Positions 42,939-52,462 of a stretch of 64,000 nt of DNA are shown here, one piece after another. This stretch comes from Desulfurellaceae bacterium bin18 (GTDB lineage: Bacteria; Desulfobacterota; Binatia; Bin18). Position numbers and translations under genes: made by a program. How positions within the stretch are numbered: position 1 is the stretch's first letter; each line of letters opens with the position of its first letter. Location: NCBI GenBank assembly GCA_002238415.1, contig MPMI01000001.1:62001-126000 (forward strand). The letters run 5' to 3'. Below the pieces are notes generated by a model. That model ran no database searches. It saw only the letters and a program-made list of their open reading frames with translations, and was not told the origin of the DNA.

Positions 42939-45419
42939 ATGCCGACGGTTCCAAAAACTGCGTCTTTACTTGCTCTCTTCTTGTGTGTCGCCACCTGGCT
43001 CTCTCCGCCCCTGGGTCGAGCCGCGGTCGTGCCTCAGACTAGCGTTCAGGAGGATGGAATGGAAACACTGCGCCTCTCCGGTCTCCGTGAGCCGGTCGAA
43101 ATCCTGACCGACCGCTGGGGCATTGCTCACATCTATGCCAAAAACCAGCCCGACCTGTTTTTTGCCCAAGGCTATAACGCGGCCCGCGACCGCCTGTTTC
43201 AGCTTGAAATCTGGCGTAGGCGCGTCACCGGTACGCTGGCCGAGATTCAAGGTCCCAAAGCCCTGGACCGCGACATCGGTGCCCGGCTGCTGCGTTTTCG
43301 CGGTGACCTGGACCAGGAGTGCCAGTACTATCACCCGGACGGGAAAGAGATCATCACCGCCTTTGTCGAGGGTATAAACGCCTATATTCAGCAGACCCGG
43401 GAACAACCGGGCCTGCTGCCGCTTGAGTTCGGTCTGCTCGGCATTACCCCCCAAGCCTGGACCCTGGACATTGTGCTGGCGCGCCTCGGCGGGATTTTCC
43501 TGAACCTGGAAACCGAGGTGTTGATCGCCCAGGCGCTGCAAACCATGCAGCCCGAGACGATCCGGACGATGCTCCACTTGCATCCCGGAACACCGGACCT
43601 GACCGTACCCGAGGGCCTCGATGTGACAACCATTCCCGGCGATGTCCTGAGGTATTATCAAGCCGCGCGTGAAGCGGTCGCCTTTGCGCCCGAAGACGTT
43701 GTTGATCCGCAGCATCGTGCCCTGGAAACCGCTGACGCCCCTCCCCGGTCTGCCGGCCAAGCTGTTGCACCGGCCTTCATCGGAAAGACCGTTTCACAAG
43801 ACGAGGGCAGTAATAACTGGGTAGTGAACGGCACCAAAACGCTCTCCCGGCAGCCGCTCATGGTCAACGACCCGCACCGTGCGATTACCGCGCCGTCGCT
43901 GCGCTACTGGGTGCATCTTGTTGCGCCGGGCTGGAACGTGATTGGCGGTGGCGAGCCCCACCTGCCGGGTGTTTCTATTGGGCATAACGAGCAGGGAGCC
44001 TGGGGGCTGACGATTTTCCCGACCGACTCTGAAGACCTGTATGTCTACAAGACCAATCCGGAGAACGCGCAGCAGTATTGGTACCAGGGGGAATGGGAGG
44101 ATATGCGGGTTCTCCACGAGACGATCCCGGTGAAGGGCCAGGACGATATCGCAGTCGCACTGAAATACACCCGGCATGGCCCCATCCTGGCCGAAGACCC
44201 GGAGCGACACCTGGCTTTTGGGCTGCGGGCCGCCTGGCTCGATATCGGTGGGGTGCCGTATCTGGCCAGCCTGCGGATGGACCAGGCCAAAACCTGGCCG
44301 GAGTTCCGCGAGGCGTGCGCATATTCCCGTGCTCCGTCAGAGAATATGGTCTGGGCGGACAGGCAGGGCAATATCGGCTGGCAGGCGGTCGGCGTAGTGC
44401 CGCTCCGGCCCAACTGGAACGGCTTGGTGCCCGTGCCGGGGGATGGCCGCTTTGAGTGGGATGGCTATCTGCCGATTCGCGAGTTGCCGCACGTCCTGAA
44501 TCCCCGGCAGGGATTTATCGCCACCGCAAACCAGGAGAATCTGCCGCCCAACTATCCCTATCCGATCAGCTATTACTGGCTGGAGCCGTACCGGTTTGCC
44601 CGGATCGAGGAAGTCCTTGCCGCGGGTAAAAACCTGACGGCCCGAGAGATGATGCATCTCCAGAGCGATGAATACTCGATTCCGGCGCGTTTGTTGGTGC
44701 CGTTTCTACATGCCCTGGACAAGGACTGGGCAGAAGACCCACTCGTTCAGGCGGCGCTCAACACGCTGCGCGCCTGGGATTTCGTGCTGGATAAGGACTC
44801 CGTTGCCGCCGGGATCTATGCCGCCTGGCAGCGCCAGTTATGGGAGCAATTTCGGAATACGCACGTCCCGGACGCTCTCCAGGAATCATTTGCCAGCCCG
44901 GTTGTCACCCCGCTCATCAACAGCCTCCTCGCTCCGGATGGCAGCTACGGTCCTGACCCGCTCGCCGGGCGAGACCGGTTCATACGTGAAAGTTTCGAGG
45001 CCGCCGTCCGCTCCCTCGCCACCCGCTTTGGCTCGGACATGACCAACTGGACCTATGGCCAAACCGCCTATCACCACATCGTCATCAAACACGTGCTGAG
45101 CGACGCGGTGAACGCTGAACTCCGGGCCCAACTCGACGTGGGTCCCATTCCGCGTGGCGGTGACAGCTTTACGGTCAATAATACCGGTAGCGAGGACATG
45201 CAGACCGTGGGGGCTTCTTTTCGGCTGATTGCCGACCCCAGCAACTGGGACCGGTCGTTGGGCATCAATACATCAGGACAGGCTGGCGATCCTGCCCAGG
45301 CGCAATATCGGGACCTGTCCGGTCTGTGGGCCGAGGGAAAGTATTTCCCCGTTCTCTATTCCCGAGACAAGATTCTGGCGGTGACGGACCGCAAGACGCT
45401 GCTCCAGCCAGAGCCGTAG
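42939..45419 (+). CDS. Penicillin acylase family Ntn-hydrolase
   Basis: 826-aa secreted N-terminal-nucleophile hydrolase acting on amides such as acylated amino acids, homoserine lactones or beta-lactams. A signal peptide (TASLLALFLCVATWLSPPLGRAA) occupies about 8-33. The alpha chain follows, then a linker, and the autocatalytic cut before Ser291 in EGSNNWVVNGTKT generates the beta chain with the new N-terminal nucleophile. VNDPHRAITAPSLRYWVHL and the late NNTGSEDMQTVGASFR (oxyanion Asn region) are typical. Starts at GTG 42924 or 42933 are also possible. A hairpin at 45433 follows. Quorum-signal or antibiotic cleavage cannot be distinguished. Confidence 0.92.
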   Translation: MPTVPKTASLLALFLCVATWLSPPLGRAAVVPQTSVQEDGMETLRLSGLREPVEILTDRWGIAHIYAKNQPDLFFAQGYNAARDRLFQLEIWRRRVTGTLAEIQGPKALDRDIGARLLRFRGDLDQECQYYHPDGKEIITAFVEGINAYIQQTREQPGLLPLEFGLLGITPQAWTLDIVLARLGGIFLNLETEVLIAQALQTMQPETIRTMLHLHPGTPDLTVPEGLDVTTIPGDVLRYYQAAREAVAFAPEDVVDPQHRALETADAPPRSAGQAVAPAFIGKTVSQDEGSNNWVVNGTKTLSRQPLMVNDPHRAITAPSLRYWVHLVAPGWNVIGGGEPHLPGVSIGHNEQGAWGLTIFPTDSEDLYVYKTNPENAQQYWYQGEWEDMRVLHETIPVKGQDDIAVALKYTRHGPILAEDPERHLAFGLRAAWLDIGGVPYLASLRMDQAKTWPEFREACAYSRAPSENMVWADRQGNIGWQAVGVVPLRPNWNGLVPVPGDGRFEWDGYLPIRELPHVLNPRQGFIATANQENLPPNYPYPISYYWLEPYRFARIEEVLAAGKNLTAREMMHLQSDEYSIPARLLVPFLHALDKDWAEDPLVQAALNTLRAWDFVLDKDSVAAGIYAAWQRQLWEQFRNTHVPDALQESFASPVVTPLINSLLAPDGSYGPDPLAGRDRFIRESFEAAVRSLATRFGSDMTNWTYGQTAYHHIVIKHVLSDAVNAELRAQLDVGPIPRGGDSFTVNNTGSEDMQTVGASFRLIADPSNWDRSLGINTSGQAGDPAQAQYRDLSGLWAEGKYFPVLYSRDKILAVTDRKTLLQPEP

Positions 45420-45432
45420 GTTTTTTCGCCGA

Positions 45433-45454
45433 GGGCAGGCACGGGGGCCTGCCC
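45433..45454. terminator. Hairpin after penicillin acylase gene
   Basis: GGGCAGGC and GCCTGCCC form a perfect 8-bp stem around a 6-nt loop, 14 nt after the acylase stop. The T-run (GTTTTTTC) lies before rather than after the stem, so termination on the minus strand or a repeat origin is also possible. The GCCCCTAC ending resembles the lead-in to the dispersed repeat at 12531. Confidence 0.5.
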
Positions 45455-45536
45455 CTACGTGTGAACGCGGCACTGCTCCGGCTTGTCGGGTTTATGTGTT
45501 CCTTGGTATGTTTGGCCCGTATTCAGGAGGGACGCG

Positions 45537-46805
45537 ATGACAGTACTAGATTCTCAAGCAGCATCTCCACGCAACGAATGGCGCAAGCAGACCCCGGGTC
45601 ATGCCGGCTGGGCGCGCACCGCGCACGTTGGTGACCCGCATAAATACTATATGGTTTCGGTCGATACGCACGGGATCGAACCGAACGATTATCTGGAGAA
45701 GCGCATTGAGAGAAAATATCTCGACCGGATTCCCCGTATGAAGATTGACGAGGACGGCGCGCAGTGGACGATCTGCGAGGGCATGAAGCCCGTGCTGGTC
45801 AAACCGGGCCGCAATTATGAAAAACACCTGCCGGCGCTGGAGTCGTTTGAAGATATCGACATGTTTCAGCCCTACTCGAAGCGCTTTGAGGCCGAAGATG
45901 TGCGCCGCAACCATGCCGGCACCGACATAACACAGCGTCTGGCCGATGCGGACGCGGATGGCATTGATGCCGAGATTATTTTTCCGAACAAGGGCCTGCT
46001 GGCCTTTGGCACGCCTGATCCGGTTTTCCAGGGCGCCATGTTCCGCGCCTGGAATCGCTGGGCGCTTGAGACTTTTGGCGATCACTGGACGCGCTTCATG
46101 CCCATGGCGATGATTGCCACCGGCGATCTTGAAGGAGCCATGGCCGAAGTACGGTGGGCCGCGGAGCACGGCTTCAAGGGACTCACTATGCCGAATAAAC
46201 CCATCTTTGGCCCGCTCAAAGATGGCGAGCTGCAATACAACGACAAATCGTTCGAGCCCCTCTGGTCGCTGATCGAAGAAGTGGACCTGCCCATGACCTT
46301 CCACGTCTCGACCGGGCGCGACCCGCGCGCGGTCGGGGGCAATGGCGGGGCGCTGATTAACTATGTTTCGCACTCGATGTCGACGGTCATGGACCCGCTC
46401 GTGCACCTGATCTCCTCGGGCGTGTTCGAGCGTCATCCCGGCCTCAAAGCCGGCTCTATTGAGGGCGGTATCGGCTGGGTGCCCTGGATGGTCGAAACCC
46501 TCGACTACGCGCATAAAGCCCACCACATGTGGGTGCGTCCGGTCCTGCCCGAACCGCCCAGCTTTTATTATCGGCGTAACTGTTTCTCAGCCTTCATGAA
46601 CGACCGCTCCACGCTGCTCCTGGCCGGAGAGTTGAACCTGGTCGATAATTTCATGTGGTCGAACGACTATCCGCATCACGAAGGCAGTTGGCCGTACTCG
46701 GCCGCCAGCATTGAGCGTCAGATGGATACCCTATCGGAAGCAAGCCGCGAGAAAATTCTCGGTCTGAACGCCGCCCGCGTCTTCAAACTGGAAGTGCCGG
46801 AGTAG
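45537..46805 (+). CDS. Amidohydrolase family protein (COG2159 type)
   Basis: 422-aa TIM-barrel hydrolase or decarboxylase of the ACMSD/amidohydrolase-2 group. The N-terminal strand SVDTHGIEPNDYLEKRI holds the usual metal-region Asp/His, followed by DADGIDAEIIFPNKGLLAFG, FMPMAMIATGDLEGAMAEV, and the metal-site strands FHVSTGRDP and SNDYPHHEGSWPYS. Such enzymes hydrolyse or decarboxylate aromatic-derived acids. AGGAGGGACGCG precedes the ATG at 45537. An earlier Met in frame (45483) lacks a site. It converges with oxyR. Confidence 0.88.
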   Translation: MTVLDSQAASPRNEWRKQTPGHAGWARTAHVGDPHKYYMVSVDTHGIEPNDYLEKRIERKYLDRIPRMKIDEDGAQWTICEGMKPVLVKPGRNYEKHLPALESFEDIDMFQPYSKRFEAEDVRRNHAGTDITQRLADADADGIDAEIIFPNKGLLAFGTPDPVFQGAMFRAWNRWALETFGDHWTRFMPMAMIATGDLEGAMAEVRWAAEHGFKGLTMPNKPIFGPLKDGELQYNDKSFEPLWSLIEEVDLPMTFHVSTGRDPRAVGGNGGALINYVSHSMSTVMDPLVHLISSGVFERHPGLKAGSIEGGIGWVPWMVETLDYAHKAHHMWVRPVLPEPPSFYYRRNCFSAFMNDRSTLLLAGELNLVDNFMWSNDYPHHEGSWPYSAASIERQMDTLSEASREKILGLNAARVFKLEVPE

Positions 46806-46845
46806 GACCGCACCAATCGAGTTGCGTTACAAGAACCGGGCCGGG

Positions 46846-47730
46846 TTACGGGACCAAAAGCTTGGCCAGCAACTGAAACTCGTGTGCCCGGGGTGAGGTG
46901 GTCCGCCAGACAAGGCCGATGGTCCGGCTCGGTTCGGGTTTCCGAAAGGGCAGAATAATAATCTGTGATCTTCTCGGCGCTTCGACCCTCAGTGAGAGCC
47001 GGGGGAGGAGGGTAATCCCGAGTCCGCCCGCGACCATTTGGACCAGGGTGTTCAGGCTGCTGGCGCGAAAGTCTCCAACCTCGCTGGCGCCACTGGTGTG
47101 ACACACAGCCAGCGTCTGGTCCCGTAAACAGTGGCCGTCGTCTAATAACAGCACCTGTTCACCGGCGATATCGGCTTCCGTCACGCGTTTCCGCTTGGCG
47201 AGTCGATGCTGTGCCGGAACCGCAACCACAAAAGGATCGGTTGTCAGTGCCAAGGTCGATACGTTGCCGAGGTCGGCTTCGAGAGCCACTAGGAGGAGGT
47301 CGAGTTTGCCGTGTGACAACACCTCCAGTAGCCGATGGGTCAGGTCTTCGTGCAGCCGAACCTGAAGCTGCGGGTAGCGCTGGCGCAGAGCCGGCAGCGT
47401 TTTTGGCAGGAGGTAAGGGGCCACGGTTGGAATTACCCCGAGCCGCAGGGTTCCGGAAAGAGGCTGGGTCAGGCTACGGGCCAGGTCAACGAATTCGTCG
47501 TTTGCCGTGAGAATGCCGCGTGCAAGCGGTAATAAAGTCTCCCCGGCTGGGGTGAGAAGCACCGTGCGCTGGCTGCGCTCGAACAACTGCACGCCCAACA
47601 ATCGTTCGAGGTCCTTGAGCTGAGCGCTCAGGCCGGGCTGGGTGACAAAACAGGCGTCGGCGGCGTCTCGGAAGCTCAGCCATTCGGCCACAGCTGCAAA
47701 ATATTCCAGTTGCCGGAGCGATATGTTCAT
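46846..47730 (-). CDS. oxyR: OxyR-type LysR family peroxide regulator
   Basis: 294-aa LysR-type regulator. The winged HTH is at 1-60 (LRQLEYFAAVAEWLSFRDAA, TQPGLSAQLKDLERLLG). The inducer domain keeps the OxyR redox switch: Cys201 and Cys210 in DGHCLRDQTLAVC, with the same 9-residue spacing as Cys199/Cys208 of E. coli OxyR, followed by FRASSLNTLVQMVAGGLGITLLP. Oxidation to a disulfide would convert it into an activator. It is divergent from a catalase gene with 97 bp between, the standard oxyR-kat arrangement. Confidence 0.93.
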   Translation of the reverse strand: MNISLRQLEYFAAVAEWLSFRDAADACFVTQPGLSAQLKDLERLLGVQLFERSQRTVLLTPAGETLLPLARGILTANDEFVDLARSLTQPLSGTLRLGVIPTVAPYLLPKTLPALRQRYPQLQVRLHEDLTHRLLEVLSHGKLDLLLVALEADLGNVSTLALTTDPFVVAVPAQHRLAKRKRVTEADIAGEQVLLLDDGHCLRDQTLAVCHTSGASEVGDFRASSLNTLVQMVAGGLGITLLPRLSLRVEAPRRSQIIILPFRKPEPSRTIGLVWRTTSPRAHEFQLLAKLLVP

Positions 47731-47827
47731 AAAGATAATTTATCATGACAGTAAAAATTATCAATTTTATTTATTAAGAATCCTTCCTATACTGGAGCTA
47801 GAATCACAGTGAGGAGAGGAGAAAAAC
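47731..47827. promoter_or_regulatory. Divergent oxyR-catalase control region
   Basis: 97 bp, markedly AT-rich compared with the flanks. It contains the palindrome GATAATTTATC at 47734-47744 and two direct TTATCA copies at 47740-47745 and 47758-47763. TATACT at 47788-47793 is a good -10 for the catalase gene, but the -35 position (TTTTAT) is poor, as expected for a promoter that needs OxyR to recruit polymerase. GAGGAGAGGAGA is the catalase ribosome site. Confidence 0.6.
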
Positions 47828-49294
47828 ATGTCTAAGAAACGCTGTCCGGTCATGACGACAAGCGCTGGCGCGCCGGTGGCTGATAACCAGAACGCCCTAA
47901 CCGCCGGGGAGCGCGGCTCGGTCCCGTTGCAAGACTACCAACTGATCGAAAAGCTGGCCCATCAGAATCGGGAACGCATCCCCGAGCGGGTAGTCCACGC
48001 CAAGGGCTGGGGAGCGTATGGAACGTTCCGGGTGACGCACGATATCTCTTCATACACTAAGGCTCAGTGTCTCCAGCCGGGTGCGGAATGCGAGGTCATC
48101 ACCCGGTTTTCTACGGTGGCCGGCGAACTGGGGGCCGCGGATGCCGAGCGCGACGTGCGCGGGTTTGCGGTGAAATTCTACACTGAGGAAGGCAACTGGG
48201 ACCTGGTCGGGAATAACACCCCGGTGTTCTTTATTCGCGATCCGTATAAATTCCCGGACTTTATCCGCACCCAAAAACGACATCCAAAAACAAACCTGCG
48301 CAGTCCGACTGCGATGTGGGATTTCTGGTCCCAATCGCCTGAGTCGCTGCATCAGGTCACCATTCTCATGTCCGACCGCGGCTGCCCGACGGCGCCTATG
48401 TATATGAACGGCTACGGTTCACACACTTTCAGCTTCATCAATGCGGACAACCAGCGTTTCTGGGTGAAGTTCCATTTCAAAACCCAACAGGGGCATCGCC
48501 ACTATACCAACGCCCAGAGTGCCGAGGTGATCGGCCAGACCCGGGAGTCCTACCAGGAAGCCCTCTTTGGGGCGATTGAACGGGGGGACTATCCCAAGTG
48601 GGATCTGAAGGTCCAGATCATGCCAGAGGAAGGCGCGGAGAAAACGCCCTATAATCCCTTCGATCTGACCAAGGTGTGGCCGCACGCCGATTATCCGCTG
48701 ATTGATGTTGGCGTGCTGGAACTCAACCGCAATCCGGACAATTACTTTGCCGAAATCGAGCAGGCCGCGTTCTCCCCGTCCAATATCGTACCGGGGATCG
48801 GATTTTCCCCGGATAAGGTGTTGCAGGCGCGGATCTTCGCCTATGCGGACGCCCACCGTTACCGCTTGGGTACGCATTACGAGGCGCTCCCGGTCAATGC
48901 GCCCAAATGCCCCGTGCATCACTACCATAAAGACGGGGCGATGCGCTTCTTTGAAACCAGGCATGGCAACACCGATGCGTACTACGAGCCCAATAGCTTT
49001 GGCGGACCACAACAGGACGGCAGTCGGAGCGAACCGCCGCTGAAGATTGTGGGCGACGCCGACCGCTATAATCACCGCGCGGGCAATGATGACTACACCC
49101 AGGCCGGCAACCTCTTCCGCTTGTTTGATGACGCCCAGAAACAGCGGCTGTTCAGTAATATCGCTCAAGCCATGCAGGGGGTTCCGCAGGACATTATCGA
49201 CAAGCAGCTCGCGCATTTCGACAAGGCTGATCCCGCCTACGGGAACGGGGTACGGAAAGCGCTTGAAGTTGATTGTCACAAGGCTGCCGCATAG
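47828..49294 (+). CDS. katA: Monofunctional heme catalase
   Basis: 488-aa small-subunit clade catalase that dismutates hydrogen peroxide. The active-site His57 lies in [12 protein letters not shown], the distal Asn in [19 protein letters not shown], and the proximal heme Tyr339 in [14 protein letters not shown]. The nucleotide-independent length near 490 aa is usual. The N-terminus is hydrophilic (cytoplasmic). It faces oxyR across an AT-rich control region, so it should respond to peroxide. A strong hairpin follows its stop. Flavin-dependent LLM and oxidase chemistry in this genome would produce peroxide to be removed. Confidence 0.97.
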   Translation: MSKKRCPVMTTSAGAPVADNQNALTAGERGSVPLQDYQLIEKLAHQNRERIPERVVHAKGWGAYGTFRVTHDISSYTKAQCLQPGAECEVITRFSTVAGELGAADAERDVRGFAVKFYTEEGNWDLVGNNTPVFFIRDPYKFPDFIRTQKRHPKTNLRSPTAMWDFWSQSPESLHQVTILMSDRGCPTAPMYMNGYGSHTFSFINADNQRFWVKFHFKTQQGHRHYTNAQSAEVIGQTRESYQEALFGAIERGDYPKWDLKVQIMPEEGAEKTPYNPFDLTKVWPHADYPLIDVGVLELNRNPDNYFAEIEQAAFSPSNIVPGIGFSPDKVLQARIFAYADAHRYRLGTHYEALPVNAPKCPVHHYHKDGAMRFFETRHGNTDAYYEPNSFGGPQQDGSRSEPPLKIVGDADRYNHRAGNDDYTQAGNLFRLFDDAQKQRLFSNIAQAMQGVPQDIIDKQLAHFDKADPAYGNGVRKALEVDCHKAAA

Positions 49295-49301
49295 CGTTCG
49301 T

Positions 49302-49337
49302 CTGGTGTCCTCGCTCCGCAAAGAGCGAGGACACCAG
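49302..49337 (+). terminator. Hairpin terminator after catalase
   Basis: A perfect 15-bp stem (CTGGTGTCCTCGCTC and GAGCGAGGACACCAG) with a CGCAAA loop lies a few bases after the catalase stop. No T-run follows, so it may act with Rho or protect the 3' end of the message. Confidence 0.6.
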
Positions 49338-49484
49338 CGTCAAGGGCGCGGGAACCTCTTCTGCCCTGCCTGGCGTCCAAGTCAGGCTCACGTCAAATGA
49401 GGACAGGGCATGCACGACCGAGACGGATGATATAAGAATGGCCTTCGTCACTGTTCCGTGTACGGGAGAGAGGAGAGCCATTCT

Positions 49485-50504
49485 ATGGATCGAAAATACT
49501 GGTCATTTGTGATTCCGGCGCTTGAACCGGATTTTGCCACTGCCGTCAAAAAGCTGGAAGACCGCGGCCTTGCCGGGGTGACTGTTCCCCAGGTGTACGG
49601 CTCGCCGTTTGCACCGCTGGCGGCCGCGGCGGTCTCGACAACGCGGCTCGAACTGGCCACCGGCATCGCTATCGGCCTGACGCGCAGCCCGTTTGAGACC
49701 GCAGTGACCTCGCTTGACCTCGACCACCTGTCCAGAGGCCGCTTCATTCTGGGGCTGGGTACCGGACCCAAACACTGGACCAACGGCTATTTCGGGATGC
49801 CGTACGACAAGCCGGTGTCACGGCTGCGCGAGGTCGTGCATATTCTGCGGCACGTTGAGGACGGCGCCCGCTCCGGGGAGATGCAGCCCTGGGAGGGACA
49901 GTTCTATCAACTCAAGTTTGATGCCTATCAACCCACGCTCCCGCCGTATCGAGACCGTATTCCCGTCTGGATTGCGGCCCTGCGCCAGCGCATGTGCGAA
50001 TTGACGGGCGAAGTGGCTGACGGCTTGATCGGGCATCCGGTCTGGTCGGTCGAATGGTCCCTGGGCCAGGCCCAGGAGTCCGTAGCCGCCGGCGCGGCGC
50101 GCACCGGCCGCGACCCCGTCGCGATTCATTTTCAGCCCTGGGTGACCGTGTCCATTGACTCGGATGAGAAAACGGCTCTGCGCGATGCCAAGCCCTGGCT
50201 GGCCTTCTACTCCGGCTTCAGCCAGTACTACCCCTATTTCGAGGCGCACGGCTTCGGAGCCGAGGCACGTAAAATCAGTGAAGCCTCCAAGACGATGAAC
50301 TGCGTGCAAGCCGCGCAATATGTGCCGGACGAAATGGTCCGAGCCTTCGGCGCACACGGCACGCCGGACCAGGTCCGGGAGCGGATTGAACCCTTGTGGC
50401 AACGGGCCAACTCCATGTGTATCGTTCCGCCCAATTGGGGAATGACACCCGAAAAACTGGCGAAAAAGGCCCAGGCGATTGCCGATACCTTCTGGCCGCA
50501 GTAG
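49485..50504 (+). CDS. LLM class flavin-dependent oxidoreductase (TIGR03617-like)
   Basis: 339-aa luciferase-like enzyme starting MDRKYWSFVIPALEPDF. Family parts are KKLEDRGLAGVTVPQVYGSP, ELATGIAIGLTRSPFETAV, LDHLSRGRFILGLGTGPKHW and GEVADGLIGHPVWS, ending HGTPDQVRERIEPLW. F420 use is likely for this branch, by family knowledge only. A Met at 49458 is in frame, but ATG 49485 behind GAGAGGAGAGCC is better. It leads a unit with a crotonase gene 33 bp downstream, a pairing like that in the first 13 kb. Confidence 0.88.
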   Translation: MDRKYWSFVIPALEPDFATAVKKLEDRGLAGVTVPQVYGSPFAPLAAAAVSTTRLELATGIAIGLTRSPFETAVTSLDLDHLSRGRFILGLGTGPKHWTNGYFGMPYDKPVSRLREVVHILRHVEDGARSGEMQPWEGQFYQLKFDAYQPTLPPYRDRIPVWIAALRQRMCELTGEVADGLIGHPVWSVEWSLGQAQESVAAGAARTGRDPVAIHFQPWVTVSIDSDEKTALRDAKPWLAFYSGFSQYYPYFEAHGFGAEARKISEASKTMNCVQAAQYVPDEMVRAFGAHGTPDQVRERIEPLWQRANSMCIVPPNWGMTPEKLAKKAQAIADTFWPQ

Positions 50505-50537
50505 GAAGGCGCGCCGGTCGCTTTCAGGAGGAATCCC

Positions 50538-51335
50538 ATGGATTTTCGTTATCTGCTGATTGAACACGACCACGGCATTTGCCGCATTACCCTGAATCGC
50601 CCCGAACGCCTGAACGCGATTAACATCCGGGTCGGCCTGGAACTGCTCCAGGCGCTTGAGACGTGCGATTATGATGACTCAGTCCGGGCCGTTATCCTGA
50701 CAGGAGCAGGACGGGCCTTCTGTGCCGGTGACGATCTCAAAGGCATGGCCGAACCCGACCAGCCGGAGCGCAGATTTGCGGACACGGTCAAGCACTACGT
50801 CCAGGGCGAAGGCCGCTGGCCTCTGGTGGTGGCCAAGATGCGTACCTTGTCCAAGCCGGTCATCGGCATGATTAACGGGCACGCGCACGGGGCCGGCTTT
50901 AACCTTGCTCTGGGCTGCGACCTGCGCGTAATGGCCGAGTCGGCAACCCTGTGCATTCCGTTCGTCAAGCGTGGTATCGCGACTGGCACCAGCCTGCTGC
51001 AACAGTTTGTGGGTATCGGTAAAGCCCTGGAGTGGGCGCTGCTCGGCACCCAGCTTTCGGCCCAGGAAGCGGAACGTTGGGGGCTGGCCAACCGTGTGGT
51101 GCCATTGGAAAGGCTGGAAGAAGCCACAATGGAACTCGCGAACGAATTAGCTCAGGGACCGACACAAACCTACGGCTTTACCAAGTCGGCCGTTATTCAC
51201 GGCTGGGATGCTCCACCCGAACGGGCGTATGAGTACCAGGGCCAGGCTTATCTGTTGTCACACCAAACAGAAGACTTTCAGGAAGGCCGTCAGGCCTTTC
51301 TCGAAAAACGTCCCCCGCGCTTTCAGGGGCGGTAA
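50538..51335 (+). CDS. Enoyl-CoA hydratase/isomerase family protein
   Basis: 265-aa crotonase. LTGAGRAFCAGDDLKGM and INGHAHGAGFNLALGCDLRV give the two oxyanion segments. The usual acidic residue region reads IPFVKRGIATGTSLLQQFVG, without an Asp or Glu at the position typical of hydratases, so activity may be isomerase, hydrolase or something else. The end FQEGRQAFLEKRPPRFQG is standard. CAGGAGGAA precedes the ATG. It is paired with the upstream LLM gene. Downstream lies an inverted-repeat copy bordering a dehydrogenase gene. Confidence 0.88.
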   Translation: MDFRYLLIEHDHGICRITLNRPERLNAINIRVGLELLQALETCDYDDSVRAVILTGAGRAFCAGDDLKGMAEPDQPERRFADTVKHYVQGEGRWPLVVAKMRTLSKPVIGMINGHAHGAGFNLALGCDLRVMAESATLCIPFVKRGIATGTSLLQQFVGIGKALEWALLGTQLSAQEAERWGLANRVVPLERLEEATMELANELAQGPTQTYGFTKSAVIHGWDAPPERAYEYQGQAYLLSHQTEDFQEGRQAFLEKRPPRFQGR

Positions 51336-51367
51336 AGTGACCCGGAGGAGGTTCATACCTGCCGAGA

Positions 51368-51460
51368 CCATGAACCCACCCCGGCGCTACGCGCCACCCC
51401 TCCAAGGAGGGGATGGGAGACTCCATGACCCAACGGACCCAATGGACTCAATCGACCCAC
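51368..51460. repeat. Palindromic-core repeat, left copy
   Basis: About 93 nt that reappears as an inverted, imperfect copy at 52463-52561. It contains ACCCACCCCGG, a palindromic core CCCCTCCAAGGAGGGG, CATGACCCAAC, and a stretch of GACTCAATCGAC-like units. The pair flanks the D-2-hydroxyacid dehydrogenase gene. The same core occurs, interrupted, at 57349. Confidence 0.8.
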
Positions 51461-51471
51461 AGGAGCGTTAC

Positions 51472-52452
51472 ATGACGAAACAACCCACCATCGTTTTTCT
51501 TCACTCTCGCGGATTGGTCCCGCCCGAAGTTATTCACATGGTCAATGAGCAACTGCCAGCAGGCTTTCTCATAGATTTTTTGGAGCAAGGCTCCCCGGCC
51601 GACGCGCGGATGGAAAAAATAGCGCACGCAGATTTCGTTCTGGCCTATCCGGGTAATCCCACCGAAGACGAGCTGAACGCGGCAAAACAGCTCAAGCTGT
51701 TTCAGATGTTGAGTGCGGGCTATGAATGGATTGACTTGGGGCTTTTCCAGAAACTCGGAGTGCCGGTTGCCAACAACGGCGGAGCCAACGCGCCAACCGT
51801 GGCTGAGCATGCCATTCTTCTCATTCTAGCGGTCTTCAAAAAACTTCCCCTCCACCACAACACTCTGCACGAAGGGCAGTGGATTGGGGCACGAGAAACA
51901 CTTCAGATGCGCGAGTTGCGCAATAAGACAGTAGGTATTATTGGCTTCGGCCGCATTGGCCGGGAGTTTGCGCGGATTACGAAAGGGTTTCAGGCAAACA
52001 TCCTCTATTATGATACGGTCCGGGCACCAGTCGCGGTTGAGCAAGAGGTCGGTGCCGAGCGGCTGGCGCTGGACGATCTGCTGCAACGAGCAGACGTCGT
52101 TTCTGTTCATACGCCGCTGACCGCCGAGACCAAGGGACTCATCAATGCCCGGACGCTCGGCCTGATGAAACCCTCTGCCATTCTGGTCAATACGTCCCGT
52201 GGACCGGTAATAGACGAACCCGCACTCATCGAAGCGCTGCAAAACAATCGCATCGCCGGGGCCGGGCTGGACGTTTTTACTGCCGAGCCCCTGGAAACCG
52301 ACAGCCCGCTGTTAGCGCTGGACAACGTAGTGCTGACCTCACATATTGCCGGGGTGACGCTGGATACCTGGAGCCGCCGGATTGCGTTCGGCTTTGCCAA
52401 TATCAAACGGGTTGCCGCGGGCCAGCCGCCGGAGTCGGTGATTGTGGGGTAG
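51472..52452 (+). CDS. D-2-hydroxyacid dehydrogenase
   Basis: 326-aa NAD-dependent dehydrogenase of 2-hydroxyacids. The catalytic domain flanks a Rossmann domain with VGIIGFGRIGREFARI. The catalytic triad is in the expected places: Arg in LVNTSRGPVIDEPAL, Glu in AGLDVFTAEPLE and His in TSHIAGVT. It reduces or oxidises a 2-oxo/2-hydroxy acid such as glyoxylate or phosphoglycerate. The open frame runs back to 51208 through the repeat, but that reading is not the family N-terminus. ATG 51472 behind CAGGAGCG is the start. The gene is bracketed by inverted repeat copies. Confidence 0.92.
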   Translation: MTKQPTIVFLHSRGLVPPEVIHMVNEQLPAGFLIDFLEQGSPADARMEKIAHADFVLAYPGNPTEDELNAAKQLKLFQMLSAGYEWIDLGLFQKLGVPVANNGGANAPTVAEHAILLILAVFKKLPLHHNTLHEGQWIGARETLQMRELRNKTVGIIGFGRIGREFARITKGFQANILYYDTVRAPVAVEQEVGAERLALDDLLQRADVVSVHTPLTAETKGLINARTLGLMKPSAILVNTSRGPVIDEPALIEALQNNRIAGAGLDVFTAEPLETDSPLLALDNVVLTSHIAGVTLDTWSRRIAFGFANIKRVAAGQPPESVIVG

Positions 52453-52462
52453 GGAAGGCGTT

